A stretch of DNA of 64,000 bases from Gaiellasilicea sp963763755 (GTDB taxonomy: Bacteria; Actinomycetota; Thermoleophilia; Gaiellales; Gaiellaceae): contig CAVXQE010000012.1 in NCBI GenBank assembly GCA_963763755.1, positions 868,001 through 932,000 of the forward strand, in the 5' to 3' direction. Below, one piece after another: positions 17,597 through 26,658 of this stretch. A program made the position numbers and the translations under genes. Below the pieces are notes generated by a model. That model saw only the letters and a program-made list of their open reading frames with translations, was not told where the DNA came from and ran no database searches. Within the stretch, counting starts at the first letter, position 1. Each line of letters starts with the position of its first letter.

Positions 17597-18588
17597 TTCC
17601 GTTGCACCGAGATCGCGTCCGGGATCTCCGGAGCGTCGGCCCACCCGTGCTCGGTGCCCTCGAGCCCGATCGCGGCCGCGATGCCGGCGAGGAGCTCCTC
17701 CGGGGGCGGGAGCTCGTCTGGGGAGAGAGCCGTGCGAGCAACGGCCCGGACCTCGGCCGGATCGGCGCCCGTCAGCCTCGCCACGACGCGCGGGTTTGCT
17801 GCGAGCGCGATCACGTCGCCGGGCGGCAGCGCACCGTAGTGCTCGGGTACCGAGAGATACTCGTCGACGATCCTGCCGGCTTCGAACAGGATGAAGCGGA
17901 CGACCTGCTCGTGCTCGACCCCGACTGCCAGGACGACCGCACCCGTTCGCTCCGAGAGCTCCCGGGCCAGGCGGCGCAGCATCGAGGGGTTCCGGTCGCA
18001 GACGTCGTCGTAGACGGCGATCCAACCGTGCCGCGGCGGCGCGACGATGCTGCCGTTCGAGCCGCCCGGGAGCCGCGGCACGAACTGGCGGACCGCGCGC
18101 TCGATCGCGCCGATGTCGTCGGTCTGAACGTGGATCGAGCCGAACGAGCGGCCGCTGCCGACGGTGCGCACCTCGAGTGGCAGCACGAGATTGCGCGACT
18201 CTTCGCGAAAGCCGAGCCGGTCGTAGAACGGCAGTGCGTCCAGGTTCGCGTTCAGGATCAGGTGCGTCGCACCCCGGGCTCGCACGTTGTCGATCACGGC
18301 CTCGACGAGAGCGCGCCCGACTCCTTCGCGGCGACTGCTCTGGGCGACGTAGACGTCCCCGATCCGGCCGAGGTGCTCCTCGAGCCAGGAAGAGGCGAAG
18401 CCGACCACCTCGCCGTCCTCTTCGGCGAGGAAGAGCCCGTTGGCACTGAGGGCGCGCTCGAACTCCGACCGGTTCGCATCCCAGCTCGTGTCGGCCCAGG
18501 GCGGCGGGGCCGGGCTTTCGGACTGCCAGCGGTCCCAGAGCCGCTGAACGGCCTCGAGGTCGATGTCTGTGCCGTGGCGGATGGTCAT
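17593..18588 (-). CDS. GNAT-family N-acetyltransferase with C-terminal extension
   Basis: A 331-residue protein. Residues 1-145 form a GNAT domain: SSWLEEHLGRIGDVYVAQSSRREGVGRALVEAVI holds the acetyl-CoA loop (R-x-x-G-V-G-x-A), and LDALPFYDRLGF is the usual motif B. The remaining 180 residues form a second module (ERAVRQFVPRLP, AVVLAVGVEHEQVVRFILFEAGRIVDEYLS) that I do not recognise. The substrate is unknown. It overlaps alkA by 4 nt at its start and the GST gene at its end, in a compact operon. Confidence 0.75.
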   Translation of the reverse strand: MTIRHGTDIDLEAVQRLWDRWQSESPAPPPWADTSWDANRSEFERALSANGLFLAEEDGEVVGFASSWLEEHLGRIGDVYVAQSSRREGVGRALVEAVIDNVRARGATHLILNANLDALPFYDRLGFREESRNLVLPLEVRTVGSGRSFGSIHVQTDDIGAIERAVRQFVPRLPGGSNGSIVAPPRHGWIAVYDDVCDRNPSMLRRLARELSERTGAVVLAVGVEHEQVVRFILFEAGRIVDEYLSVPEHYGALPPGDVIALAANPRVVARLTGADPAEVRAVARTALSPDELPPPEELLAGIAAAIGLEGTEHGWADAPEIPDAISVQRK

Positions 18589-19401
18589 GTGGGTGGGAAT
18601 ACGCGGAGTCCGGTGAGGAGGTAGTGGGCGCTCAGGTTCTCGAAGGGGTGGAAGCGGGACCCGAAGGTACGAACGTCGGGGATGTCACCATAGAACGCGG
18701 CGACCGCCTTCCGCAGTCCCAGGTCGCCGGCCGGCCAGGCATGCGGCCTCGCGAGGTGCCGGGCGAGGAACCAGTCGGCGGTCCATTCGCCGAGCCCGCG
18801 CAACGCGACGAGCCGCGCGGTCACCTCCTCGTCCGGCAGCGACGCGAGCTCGTCCAGGTCGAGATCGCCGCGGGCGAGCCCGACGACGTACTCCGCCTTG
18901 CGGGTCGAGAAGCCGACGCCCATCAGCTCGTCCTCGGTCGCACGCGCCACCCGTTCGCGCTTCGGGGAAGGAGTGCGCGTGGACCCCGGCGACGCCGAAT
19001 CGCTCGATGAACCGGCTCCGGATCGCAGCCGCCGACTGGAGCGACACCTGCTGCGCGGTGATCGAGGTGACGAGCGCCTCGAATGGATCGACCTGCAGCG
19101 GCGGCCGGAAGCCGGCCAGCCCGGTCGCGAGCCGCGCGAGAATTTCATCTCTCTCCGCCCAGCTGTAGAAGCCGTCGAGATCGAACGGCAGCCCGAGGAA
19201 GTGGAGCACCTGCGCCTCGATCGTCTCGTCGTCCGGGGTGACGTCGACGCCGCCGGGGGCAGCCTCGATCCGCACCTCCCGGCCGGCGAAGAAACGATCG
19301 ATGCCGCCTTCACGCCAGCGGGTTGCCCGGTCGAGGCCGTACACGTCGAAGCGGGCGGTCGAGAGTTCGAAGTCGTAGGGCTGGGGCAGGCGAACGAGCA
19401 C
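18585..19401 (-). CDS. alkA: DNA-3-methyladenine glycosylase (AlkA type), one frame break
   Basis: Removes alkylated bases from DNA. The N-terminal AlkA-like domain (LPQPYDFELSTARFDVYGLDRATRW) leads into the HhH-GPD region: DPFEALVTSITAQQVSLQSAAAIRSRF, then LVALRGLGEWTADWFLARHL, with the helix-hairpin-helix glycines and catalytic aspartate (the D of TADW). The frame changes near 18957; one CG restored there gives FPEARERVARATEDEL and a protein of about 272 residues. The start may be GTG 19401 or, in the same frame, GTG 19434 inside the hairpin repeat. It is first in an operon with the acetyltransferase and GST genes. Confidence 0.85.
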
Positions 19402-19411
19402 GTACGCGAAG

Positions 19412-19458
19412 GGTGTCAGAGTCGTCTCTGACACCGTGTCAGACTCGTCTCTGACACG
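19412..19458. repeat. Two tandem hairpins between divergent genes
   Basis: GGTGTCAGAG-TCGT-CTCTGACACC (19412-19435, 10-bp stem) is followed with a 23-nt period by CGTGTCAGA-CTCGTC-TCTGACACG (19435-19458, 9-bp stem). The stem sequence TGTCAGA/TCTGACA is kept while the loop differs slightly. They lie between alkA and the NlpC/P60 gene, which are divergent, so they are not terminators for either. Confidence 0.7.
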
Positions 19459-19504
19459 GGTTTCTCGCTTCAAGCAACAAACGGCCGCTGCCGATAGAAA
19501 CGCG

Positions 19505-20534
19505 ATGCGTCGCCTCGCCGCCATCGCTCTCTGCGCTCTCGCGCTGCCTGCCGCCGCCTCGGCGGCCGACCGCTCGTGGGCCGAGCCGCAGATCGAGACG
19601 GTCGTGGAGGCGGGCCTGCTCGCCGACACGGTCGCCGGGTTCAAGCCGCAACGGCCGCTGACGCAGCGCGCCCTCGGTGCGGCGCTCGAGACGCTCTCGC
19701 TCTCGAATGAGGAGCCCGTCGAGTACAGCTATCCGGTCGTCGTTCCCGGCCGGGCGGTCACGATTCGCGAGCTCGACGCCGCGCTCGTCGGCTTTCTCGG
19801 GCTCGGCGACGCCGCCCGCTCGATCACCGTCCGCGCTCCGCGACGCAGGCCTCCGGCCCAAGGCAGGCGCCGGCTCCGAGACGGTCGCCCGCCTGCTCGG
19901 CCTTCGCTTGAACCATCCAGCCGGTCAGGACACGCTCGAGCTCGGCCTGAACGATCCGGCGACGCGCGCCGAGACGGCGTATTCCCTGGCGCGGCTGCTC
20001 GATTTCTCCGGCTGGGAGCAGGACGAGATCCGCTCCGAGACCGAGGCGCTCTTCCTGCCGGAGCTGAGCGAGCTCCAGCGCGAGGTGCTCACCCGTGCCG
20101 TCTCGTTCGTCGGCTACCCGTATGTCTGGGGCGGGACGTCAGAGGCGGCGCAGCAGCCGTTCGGGAAGCCGGCGCCCGGCGGCTTCGACTGCTCCGGGTT
20201 CGTCTGGCGCGTGTTCAAGCTCGAGCCGTTCGCCGGTGCGTCCGCGCTCGCGAGCGTCCTGCGCGGCCGCACGACGTTCGAGCTGTCGGGCGAGGTGCCG
20301 CCGGCCCAGCGGATCAAGAACGTGCAGAACCTCCAGCCGGGCGACCTGATCTTCCAGGGTGCGAACGGCGCCAAGTCCAAGCCGACGCAGGTCGACCATG
20401 CGGGCATCTACCTCGGCGGCGGCTGGTTCGTCCACTCGTCCGGCAACGGCACCACCCTCCAGCCTCTCGCAGGGTGGTATCGCGACCGCTTCGCCTGGGC
20501 GCGGCGGCCGCTGCGCGAAGCAGGGCTCGCCTAG
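19505..20534 (+). CDS. Secreted NlpC/P60 peptidoglycan hydrolase, one frame break
   Basis: A secreted gamma-D-glutamyl-meso-diaminopimelate-type endopeptidase of about 343 residues. MRRLAAIALCALALPAAASAAD is the signal peptide. The next about 180 residues resemble two S-layer-homology-like repeats (IETVVEAGLLADTVAGFKPQRPLTQR and LARLLGLRLNHPAGQD). The C-terminal catalytic domain has the cysteine in GGFDCSGFVWRVF and the histidine in QVDHAGIYLGGGWFVHSS. The frame shifts near 19834; adding CG to the tract at 19830-19837 gives VRALRDAGLRPKAG and one frame. It is divergent from alkA. Confidence 0.87.
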
Positions 20535-20538
20535 ACCG

Positions 20539-20550
20539 TCTGTTACTGGG
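20539..20550. repeat. Half-element TCTGTTACTGGG at a convergent junction
   Basis: This 12-mer matches one arm of the perfect palindrome at 39391-39413 (CTGTTACTTGG) and of the purL one at 56482, followed by GTCAGAG as in the hairpins at 19412. It fills the 16-nt gap between the NlpC/P60 and HAD genes. Confidence 0.4.
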
Positions 20551-21138
20551 TCAGAGCGCGGCGGCGATGTCGTGCAGGTCGTAGAAGCGCTCGTACGCGA
20601 CATTGAGGTGGTCGAGGTGCGTCGCGAGCGAGTCGCGGGCGAAGATCCGCTCGGCTGCGAGCGCTGCGCAGCGGTCCGAGTAGCCGTCGCCCGCGTAGAC
20701 GTAGGGCTCGCCGGCGAGGCTTCCGCGCTTGCACGGCTCGCCGCAGGTCGCGCAGTCGGCCTCGTCGCGGAAGCGGACGATCCAGCCGTCCGACCGCGCA
20801 TCGAGCCGGTTCGCAAGCACCGTCAGCTGCACTCCCTCGCGCGCCAGCACGGGCTCGATCAGCTCGTGGAAGCCGGCCGAGATCACCACGGGCTCGAAGG
20901 CGGCGAGCTCGCGCAGCCCGGGCCGAACCTCGACGTTCCTCACGACCCACCGCGCGACCTCCTCGAGCGGCGTCGTGACCGCCAGGAACTCGAGCGCGAT
21001 CTCCTCGTGCAGCGTCAGGTCGACGCCGACGCGAGGCTCGAGCTCCGCGAGCAGTGCCGGGTCGCCGAACTCGTGGATCACCTGCACGAGCGAATCGCGG
21101 ACGGTGACCGTCCCGTCCCAGTCGACGACGAGGCGCAA
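20551..21138 (-). CDS. HAD-superfamily phosphatase (MtnX/PSP-like)
   Basis: A 195-residue phosphatase. The HAD motif I is DWDGTVTVRDSL (nucleophile Asp near residue 6), motif II is VVISAGFHE, and motifs III/IV are the lysine in CKRGSL and YAGDGYSDRCAA. The helical cap sits between motifs I and II (subclass I). It resembles the methionine-salvage phosphatase MtnX and phosphoserine phosphatases; neither pathway is nearby, so the substrate is open. CATCGEPCK could bind a metal. TTG start at 21138, 3 nt after the hmgA stop, so it is in the tyrosine-degradation operon. Confidence 0.8.
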   Translation of the reverse strand: MRLVVDWDGTVTVRDSLVQVIHEFGDPALLAELEPRVGVDLTLHEEIALEFLAVTTPLEEVARWVVRNVEVRPGLRELAAFEPVVISAGFHELIEPVLAREGVQLTVLANRLDARSDGWIVRFRDEADCATCGEPCKRGSLAGEPYVYAGDGYSDRCAALAAERIFARDSLATHLDHLNVAYERFYDLHDIAAAL

Positions 21139-21141
21139 CGG

Positions 21142-22335
21142 CTAGAGGTGCGAGGTGAGGCCGGCGTCCGAGGGCGCCTCGTCGCCCGTCTCGTACCAGG
21201 AGAGCGCGTACTTGCCGTCGTCGAGCTCGGCCGCCAGCTTCGAGAGCCTGAGCGGGTTGAACGTGTCGCACATCACGGCGAGCTCGCCGGTCTCGTGCAG
21301 CCCGATCGACTTCTCCGCGAGCCCCGGGTGCGGACCGTGCGGCAGGCCCGAGGGATGCAGCGTGATCGAGCCGACGTCCACACCCTTCCGCGAGCCGAAG
21401 TTGCCGGAGACGTAATAGATCATCTCCTCGCTCTGCAGATTCGAGTGGTGATACGGGATCGGGATCGCGAGCGGGTCGAAGTCGAGCTTGCGCGGACAGA
21501 AGGAGCAGATCACGAAATTGCGCCCGGCGAAGGTCTGGTGCGACGGGGGCGGCTGGTGGATGCGGCCCGTGATCGGCTCGAAATCGTGGATCGAGAACGT
21601 CCACGGGTAGAGATAGCCGTCCCAGCCGACGACGTCGAACGGGTGATAGTCGAGCAGGTAGGTCTGGTACCCGTCGCGGACACGCACCTTGATCGGGAAC
21701 TCGCCGCGCTCACGGTGCGTGTTCAGCTCCGTGGGCGGGTGGATGTCCCGGTGGTAGTACGGGGCGCCCTCCATGATCTGGCCGTACTGGTTGCGGTACC
21801 GGCGCGGGATCTCGATCAGGCCGGGGGTTTCGAAGATCAGGTACCGCTGCTCTCCTTCCGGCCGGAAGCGGTACGTCGTCCCGCGCGGAATCACGACGTA
21901 GTCGCCTTCCTTGTACGGGAGCTCGCCGAAGATCGTCTCCAGCGTCCCCGAGCCCTCGTGGACGAAGATCACCTCGTCCCCCTCGCCGTTCCGGAAGAAG
22001 TACTCCATCTGCTCGGAGGGCCGGCAGAGCGAGATCTCGACGTCCGCGTTCCACATCAGGAGCCGGCGGCCGGTGACCTCGTCGCCGCCCGGTTCGACGC
22101 CCTTGGTGTGCATCATCCGGTGCTGGTGCGTCTCGGGTACCCACTCGTCACGGACGATCGGCTCGAACTCCCCGATCTCCTGCACACGGCAGGGGGACTG
22201 GAGGTGGTAGAGGATCGATTCGTTCCCGGTGAAGCCCTCGAGCCCCATCACCTCTTCGGTGAGCAGGGTGCCGTTGTCGCGGAACTGGATGTGACGCTTG
22301 CGCGGAACGTCGCCAAGACGCTGGTAGAAAGGCAT
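21142..22335 (-). CDS. hmgA: Homogentisate 1,2-dioxygenase
   Basis: Opens the ring of homogentisate with Fe(II) and O2 to give maleylacetoacetate, in tyrosine and phenylalanine breakdown. The 397-residue cupin protein contains EMIYYVSGNFGSRKGVDVGSITLHPSGLPHGPHPG with the iron-binding histidines and glutamate, and YLLDYHPFDVVGWDGYLYPW, which is typical of the family. It is a short bacterial form. A TATCCT hexamer 6 nt before the ATG gives it its own leaderless promoter, after a 39-nt gap from the upstream FAH-type gene. HppD, which makes its substrate, is encoded 2 kb upstream. Confidence 0.93.
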   Translation of the reverse strand: MPFYQRLGDVPRKRHIQFRDNGTLLTEEVMGLEGFTGNESILYHLQSPCRVQEIGEFEPIVRDEWVPETHQHRMMHTKGVEPGGDEVTGRRLLMWNADVEISLCRPSEQMEYFFRNGEGDEVIFVHEGSGTLETIFGELPYKEGDYVVIPRGTTYRFRPEGEQRYLIFETPGLIEIPRRYRNQYGQIMEGAPYYHRDIHPPTELNTHRERGEFPIKVRVRDGYQTYLLDYHPFDVVGWDGYLYPWTFSIHDFEPITGRIHQPPPSHQTFAGRNFVICSFCPRKLDFDPLAIPIPYHHSNLQSEEMIYYVSGNFGSRKGVDVGSITLHPSGLPHGPHPGLAEKSIGLHETGELAVMCDTFNPLRLSKLAAELDDGKYALSWYETGDEAPSDAGLTSHL

Positions 22336-22341
22336 GGCCCG

Positions 22342-22347
22342 AGGATA
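22342..22347 (-). promoter_or_regulatory. hmgA leaderless -10
   Basis: TATCCT on the minus strand, exactly 6 nt before the hmgA ATG, within the 39-nt gap after the FAH-family gene. Confidence 0.45.
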
Positions 22348-22374
22348 CCCCCGGAGACCGGCGAAGGCCCTCGC

Positions 22375-22989
22375 CTACGAGACGTTCGCTGCGAGAGTGC
22401 CCACGCCGTCGATCGTGAGCTCGAGGAGCCCGCTCACGACGTCCTCGTGCAGCGCGCGCGGCGGGCCGGCGAGGAGGTCGCCCGGCCGCAGCCGGGTGTT
22501 GAGCTCCGCGAGCGCGCGGGCAGCCTCCCAGTCGAAATCGTCCTCGACCTCGGTGTCGACGAACGGCCCGAGCAGGAGCGCGAAGTCGCGATCCTTGGGC
22601 GGCGCCAGCGCCGGCGCGCGCCATTCCGCCAGGCCGGTCCAGCCGCCGATCGCACCGTCGAGGCCGATCACCGCGACCAGGCGAGTCGTGACGTCCAGCC
22701 GTCCCGCGGGCCTCGCGATCAAGGCGCCCGGCGAGCGGATCGCGTTCGGGTTCGCGAACGAGAAGCTGTTCGCGTCCTCGAACACCCGCACGGAAGGCGG
22801 CTCGAGCACAGGCGCCCGCAGCAGCACGTCGTCGAGCCTGTATTCGGCGTGCTCACGCGCCGCCGAGCCGCCCGTGAAGAAGGACTGCAGCGTCTGCGCG
22901 GCGAGCTGCACGACCGTGTCGCCGTCGATGCGACCGGGCCAGCCGCGCTCGAGCTCCTGACCGGCCGGGGTGAACATGCACAGCTTCAT
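22375..22989 (-). CDS. Fumarylacetoacetate hydrolase-family protein
   Basis: A 204-residue protein with features of the FAH fold: RVFEDANSFSFANPNAIRSPGALIARPAG and DVTTRLVAVIGLDGAIGGWTGLAEWRAP are typical strands, and MKLCMFTPAGQELERGWPGRIDGDTVV is the usual N-terminal domain seen in 2-hydroxyhepta-2,4-diene-1,7-dioate isomerase-like members. It is shorter than the 280 residues common in the family and the metal-ligand glutamates are not all obvious, so activity is uncertain. Its place next to hmgA makes fumarylacetoacetate (or maleylacetoacetate) cleavage the likely role. It overlaps the CDF gene stop by 4 nt. Confidence 0.7.
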   Translation of the reverse strand: MKLCMFTPAGQELERGWPGRIDGDTVVQLAAQTLQSFFTGGSAAREHAEYRLDDVLLRAPVLEPPSVRVFEDANSFSFANPNAIRSPGALIARPAGRLDVTTRLVAVIGLDGAIGGWTGLAEWRAPALAPPKDRDFALLLGPFVDTEVEDDFDWEAARALAELNTRLRPGDLLAGPPRALHEDVVSGLLELTIDGVGTLAANVS

Positions 22990-24323
22990 GGCTCCGTGTG
23001 CACGATCACGTCGGCGACGTCGGGTCGTGCGCGGCGCAGCCGCTCCTCGACCTCGCTCGCCCACGCGTGCGCATCGGCAAGCGACGTGGTCGGGTCGAGT
23101 CCGAGCGTGATGAAGGCGACGACGCCCTTCTCGGTCCGGAGGAGCCGCAGCTCGCGCACGGGGCCACCGGCGGCCCGCTCGGCTGCAACCTCGAACTCGG
23201 CCGCCTCGACCAGCTCGCCGGCCCCCACTTCCGAGAGTGGCTCGAGGTGGGTCTGCACCGAGGTGATCTCGGGGACGGAGCCGATGATCGCGCGCTCGAC
23301 CTGCTCGGCGATCTCGTGGGCCTGGTCGAGCGGGAGGTCGCCGGGGAGCTTCAGATGGAGCGAGACCTCGGTGTCACCGCCGAGCGAGACGAGGCTGAGA
23401 TTGTGGATCTCACGCACCTGCGGGACGGTCATCGCGGCCGCGAGCGCGCGGTCCCGGAGCGCCGCCTCGTCGGCCGTCGGCTCGACGTGGACGACGACGT
23501 CGCTGCCCGGCAGCGCGTCTTCGAGCTCAGCCTCCACCCGGTCTGCAACCGCGTGGCCCTGACCGACCGCGGCGCCGGGTGGGACGGAGATCACGACGTC
23601 GGCGAACGTGCGCCCTGCGGCCTGGCGGAGGCGAAGCCGAGAGAGTGAGACCGGCGGCTCGATCCCCGCGATCGCAGCCCGGGCCGCCGCCTCGGCGTCG
23701 GCCGGCGCGCGGTCCATCAACACGTCGACGTTCCGACGGATGAGCCGGCCGGCAGCGATGAGCACGAGAGCGGCAACGAAGAGCGCTGCGATCGAGTCGC
23801 CCGCCGGGTAGCCGGCGGCCGCGGCCCCGAGGCCCGCAAGCACCGCGAGCGTGCCCGCGAAGTCACTGCCGAAGTGGATCGCGTTCGAGCGCAGGGCCTC
23901 GCTGCCGTACTGGCGAGCCGTGCGGAGCGAGATGACGGTGCGCGAGAGGTCGATCGCGAGCACGATCGCCATGACGACGAACAGCCACCACGCCGTGTCG
24001 ACCGAGTGGCTCGTCCTTCCCGTGAGCCGCGTGACCGCGAGCGCCGCGACGGCCACGCTGACGAGCGCGAGGACGGTCGCCTCCGCCAGCGCGGCGAGGT
24101 GTTCGGCCTTTCCGTGCCCGTACTGGTGCCCTTCGTCGGCGGGCCGGCCGGAGACGCCGATCGCGAAGAACGTGAGCAGCGCGGCAACGAGGTCGGTGCC
24201 GGAGTGCAGAGCCTCGGAGACGAGTCCCAGGCTGCCGCTGACGAGGCCGGCGCCGAGCTTCAGCGCGGCGAGCACCGCCGCCGCGCCGATGGAGACGAGC
24301 GCGGTCCGGCGCTGCGGCGTCAT
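22986..24323 (-). CDS. Cation diffusion facilitator (CDF) metal transporter
   Basis: A 445-residue metal-proton antiporter. Six membrane helices lie in residues 1-190, with the metal site ALHSGTD in helix 2 and NAIHFGSD in helix 5, and GHGKAEHL between helices 2 and 3, as in FieF/Zn-Fe exporters. The C-terminal part holds two or three ferredoxin-like cytoplasmic domains (about 250 residues), longer than the usual single one. The metal is uncertain; HppD and HmgA on either side are iron enzymes, so iron or zinc balance is possible. It starts 10 nt after the hppD stop. Confidence 0.88.
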   Translation of the reverse strand: MTPQRRTALVSIGAAAVLAALKLGAGLVSGSLGLVSEALHSGTDLVAALLTFFAIGVSGRPADEGHQYGHGKAEHLAALAEATVLALVSVAVAALAVTRLTGRTSHSVDTAWWLFVVMAIVLAIDLSRTVISLRTARQYGSEALRSNAIHFGSDFAGTLAVLAGLGAAAAGYPAGDSIAALFVAALVLIAAGRLIRRNVDVLMDRAPADAEAAARAAIAGIEPPVSLSRLRLRQAAGRTFADVVISVPPGAAVGQGHAVADRVEAELEDALPGSDVVVHVEPTADEAALRDRALAAAMTVPQVREIHNLSLVSLGGDTEVSLHLKLPGDLPLDQAHEIAEQVERAIIGSVPEITSVQTHLEPLSEVGAGELVEAAEFEVAAERAAGGPVRELRLLRTEKGVVAFITLGLDPTTSLADAHAWASEVEERLRRARPDVADVIVHTEP

Positions 24324-24333
24324 CGTGGCCGAA

Positions 24334-25435
24334 TCAGAGGTTGCCGCGGAGGGCCTGTTCGCGCTCGATCGACTCGAAGAGGGCCTTGAAATTGCCCTCG
24401 CCGAAGGTCGTCGCGCCGTGCCGCTCGATCACCTCGAAGAAGAGCGTCGGCCGGTCCTGCGCCGTCTTCGTGAAGATCTGCAGGAGATAGCCGTCCTCGT
24501 CGCGGTCGGCGAGGATCCTCAGCCGCTTCAGGTCGGCGTAGTCCTCGGCGATCTCGCCGACCCGGCCCTCGACCTCGTCGTAGTAGGTCTCCGGGGTGTC
24601 GAGGAAGAGCACGCCGCGGTCCTTCAGCGCTTCGATCGTCTGGACGATGCTCTGCGACTGGAGGGCGATGTGCTGGACGCCGGGGCCCTCGTTGAACTCG
24701 AGGTACTCGTCGATCTGGCTCTTGCGCTTCCCCTCGGCCGGCTCGTTGATCGGGAACTTGATCTTGCCCGACCCGTCCGCCATCACCTTGCTCATCAGCG
24801 CCGAGTACTCGGTCTGGATCTGGTCGTCGCCGAAGTGGACGATGTTCGTCATCCCGAAGACGCTCTCGTAGAACTCCACCCAGCGGTTCATCTGCCCGAG
24901 CTCGACGTTGCCGACCACGTGGTCGACTGCGATCAGGCCGGCGCCCTGGCTGCGGTGCCCGTTCGGGGAGAGCGAGACATAGCCCGGGAGGTAGGGACCG
25001 TGGTACTCGGCCCGGTTGACGAAGGTGTGGACGGCTCTCGCCGTACGTCCCGATCGTCGCCAGCTGGACACGCCCGTGCTCGTCCTCGAACCACTCGGGC
25101 TCCGCGATCCCGCGGGCGCCACGCTGAACGGCCTCACGGTAGGCGTGGGCGGCATCCGGAACCTGCAGGGCGACGTCCTTCGCCGCGTCGCCATGCTTGG
25201 CGGCGAAGCGGCTGACGTCGCTGTCGGCACGAACTCCGCTCGTGAGCACGAGCCGGATCTCGCCCTGCTCGAGCACGTAGGAGGCCCGATCCCGGACACC
25301 CGTCTCGGGGCCGGCGTACGCGACCCGCTCGAAGCCGAGGGCGTGCTCGTACCAGTAGGCCGCCTGCTTGGCGTTGCCGACCCACAACTCGAGGTGGTCC
25401 CACCCGTCCAGGGGCATGAAGTCGCGCTCTGACAC
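24334..25435 (-). CDS. hppD: 4-hydroxyphenylpyruvate dioxygenase, one frame break
   Basis: Converts 4-hydroxyphenylpyruvate to homogentisate with Fe(II). The N-terminal VOC half (WDHLELWVGNAKQAAYWYEHALGF) and the catalytic C-terminal half (IAVDHVVGNVELGQMNRWVEFYESVFGM; VQHIALQSQSIVQTI; PTLFFEVIERHG) give the two His and one Glu iron ligands. The frame changes near 25037, between IGTYGE and VHTFVNRAEYHG; one CG restored rejoins it to about 367 residues. GTG start at 25435 with TAACAT 7 nt upstream. It is first in a five-gene tyrosine-degradation set; no maleylacetoacetate isomerase is adjacent. Confidence 0.93.
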
Positions 25436-25448
25436 GGGGCGGATGTTA
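25427..25448 (-). promoter_or_regulatory. hppD leaderless -10 and repeat-like start region
   Basis: TAACAT (25443-25448, minus) lies 7 nt before the GTG. The start region, read on the plus strand, is CTCTGACACGGG (25427-25438), which is identical to the outer arm of the second hairpin at 19449-19460. Confidence 0.45.
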
Positions 25449-26334
25449 CTCGGAGGCCGGGACGGGCGGGCGTCGCCGGGCGACCAGGATCCCGCCGCCG
25501 ATCAGGATCCCGCCGATGACTTGCAGCAGCGTCATCTCCTCGGACAGGAGGACGAGCGCGAAGACCGCGGCCACGAACGGCTGCAGGTTCGCGACGAGCG
25601 TCGCGCGCGAGGCGCCGATCTTGTGCAGCGAGCGGAACCAGAGCACATTCGTCAGCACGAGCGGCCCGAGCGTGGCGAAGACGAGCAGCGCCCAGACCGT
25701 CCAGCCCAACGCGTAGTCCTGCTCGGCCGTCTGCGGGAGAGCCGACGAGGGCGATCAGCACCCAGGCGAGCGACAGCACGACGGCGCTGATCCGTGAGGC
25801 CGTGTAGCGCTCCATCAGCGGCGCGATCGCGACCGAGTAGCCGGCCCACGTGGCCGCGGTCGCGATCCCGAGCAGGTTGCCGCGCAGGTCGCCTGAGAAC
25901 CCGGCGGGCGCGCCCACGGCGACGAGGCCGACGCCGGCGAACGAGATGGCGGCGGCGATCCAGAACCTCCGCGACAACCGCTCCAGCCCGAACGCCATGC
26001 CGATCAGCGCCGCGAAGATCGGCGTCGCGCCCAGGATCAGCGCGATCGTCGAGGCGCTCGTCTTCTGCAGCGCGTAGACGAACGAGAGCTGGTTGAGCCA
26101 GAGGCACAGCGCCGCGAGGACGACGAGCCCGAGGTCGGTGCGGCGCACCCGGAGCGACCGCTCGGCGACGAGCGCGATCCCGACGAAGATCACCGCCGCG
26201 GCGCCGTAGCGCACGGTCGCATAGGCGAGCGGGTGGAAGCCGTGCGTGAGGATGTAGCGCGTGACGACGAGGTTGAGCGACCACAGGACGACGACCGTCA
26301 GCAACATCCATTCGACGGTCAGAGGACGGCGCAC
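25446..26334 (-). CDS. EamA/DMT-family transporter, one frame break
   Basis: A ten-helix drug/metabolite transporter of about 297 residues, made of two EamA repeats. Repeat 1 starts LLTVVVLWSLNLVVTRYIL and includes TSASTIALILGATPIFAAL; repeat 2 has IGASRATLVANLQPFVAAVFALVLLSEEM, the usual conserved segment. The frame changes near 25736; one CG restored in GCGC gives SPAQTAEQDYALGW. The substrate is unknown. GTG start at 26334 with TAGTGT 7 nt upstream (26342-26347). It ends 11 nt before hppD begins. Confidence 0.83.
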
Positions 26335-26341
26335 CGCTCCG

Positions 26342-26347
26342 ACACTA
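26342..26347 (-). promoter_or_regulatory. Leaderless -10 of the EamA gene
   Basis: TAGTGT on the minus strand, 7 nt before the GTG at 26334. The divergent 92-residue gene starts at 26380, leaving 45 nt between the two starts. Confidence 0.4.
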
Positions 26348-26379
26348 CTGAGGCCCGCAGGCGTTACGCTTCGGGCCGC

Positions 26380-26658
26380 ATGGCAGAGCCTTCGATCCGC
26401 GACATCGACGCCCTCGTCGGACCGGCGACGCCGCATTTCGCCTACCAGCTGCGCGCCCGCGTCCGCGAGTTGATCGAGGACCTGCCGGCCGACCATCCGG
26501 CCCGCCGCTACGGCGAGGAGAAGATGCAGCTGCTCGACGCCCTCGGGCATGCGTCCTCGAAGGCCGAGGGCGGCGAGAAGGAACCGCGCACGCGGCTCGG
26601 CTGGGAGACGTTGCCGAGCTCGGCGCCGGCGTACGAGCCGCTGCCTCCGCGGCCATGA
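26380..26658 (+). CDS. Small conserved-looking protein before FabL-like gene
   Basis: A 92-residue soluble protein: MAEPSIRDIDALVGPATPHFAYQLRARVRELIEDL is helical, as is GEEKMQLLDALGHASSKAEGG, and the end is proline-rich (SSAPAYEPLPPRP). I do not recognise a family. Its TGA overlaps the ATG of the reductase gene (ATGA), so the two are translationally coupled, which supports a functional link. A TACGCT element lies 9 nt before the ATG. Confidence 0.65.
   Translation: MAEPSIRDIDALVGPATPHFAYQLRARVRELIEDLPADHPARRYGEEKMQLLDALGHASSKAEGGEKEPRTRLGWETLPSSAPAYEPLPPRP

Noticed and set aside
19412..19458. Tandem repeats considered as a CRISPR fragment
   Set aside because: Only two units, with no spacer between them (23-nt period, 24-nt hairpins sharing a base); no cas gene nearby.
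20359..23562. Very long plus-strand open frame of over 1000 codons
   Set aside because: Arg/Asp/Val-rich shadow of the HAD, hmgA, FAH-type and CDF genes on the minus strand. Such long shadows are normal at this GC content.
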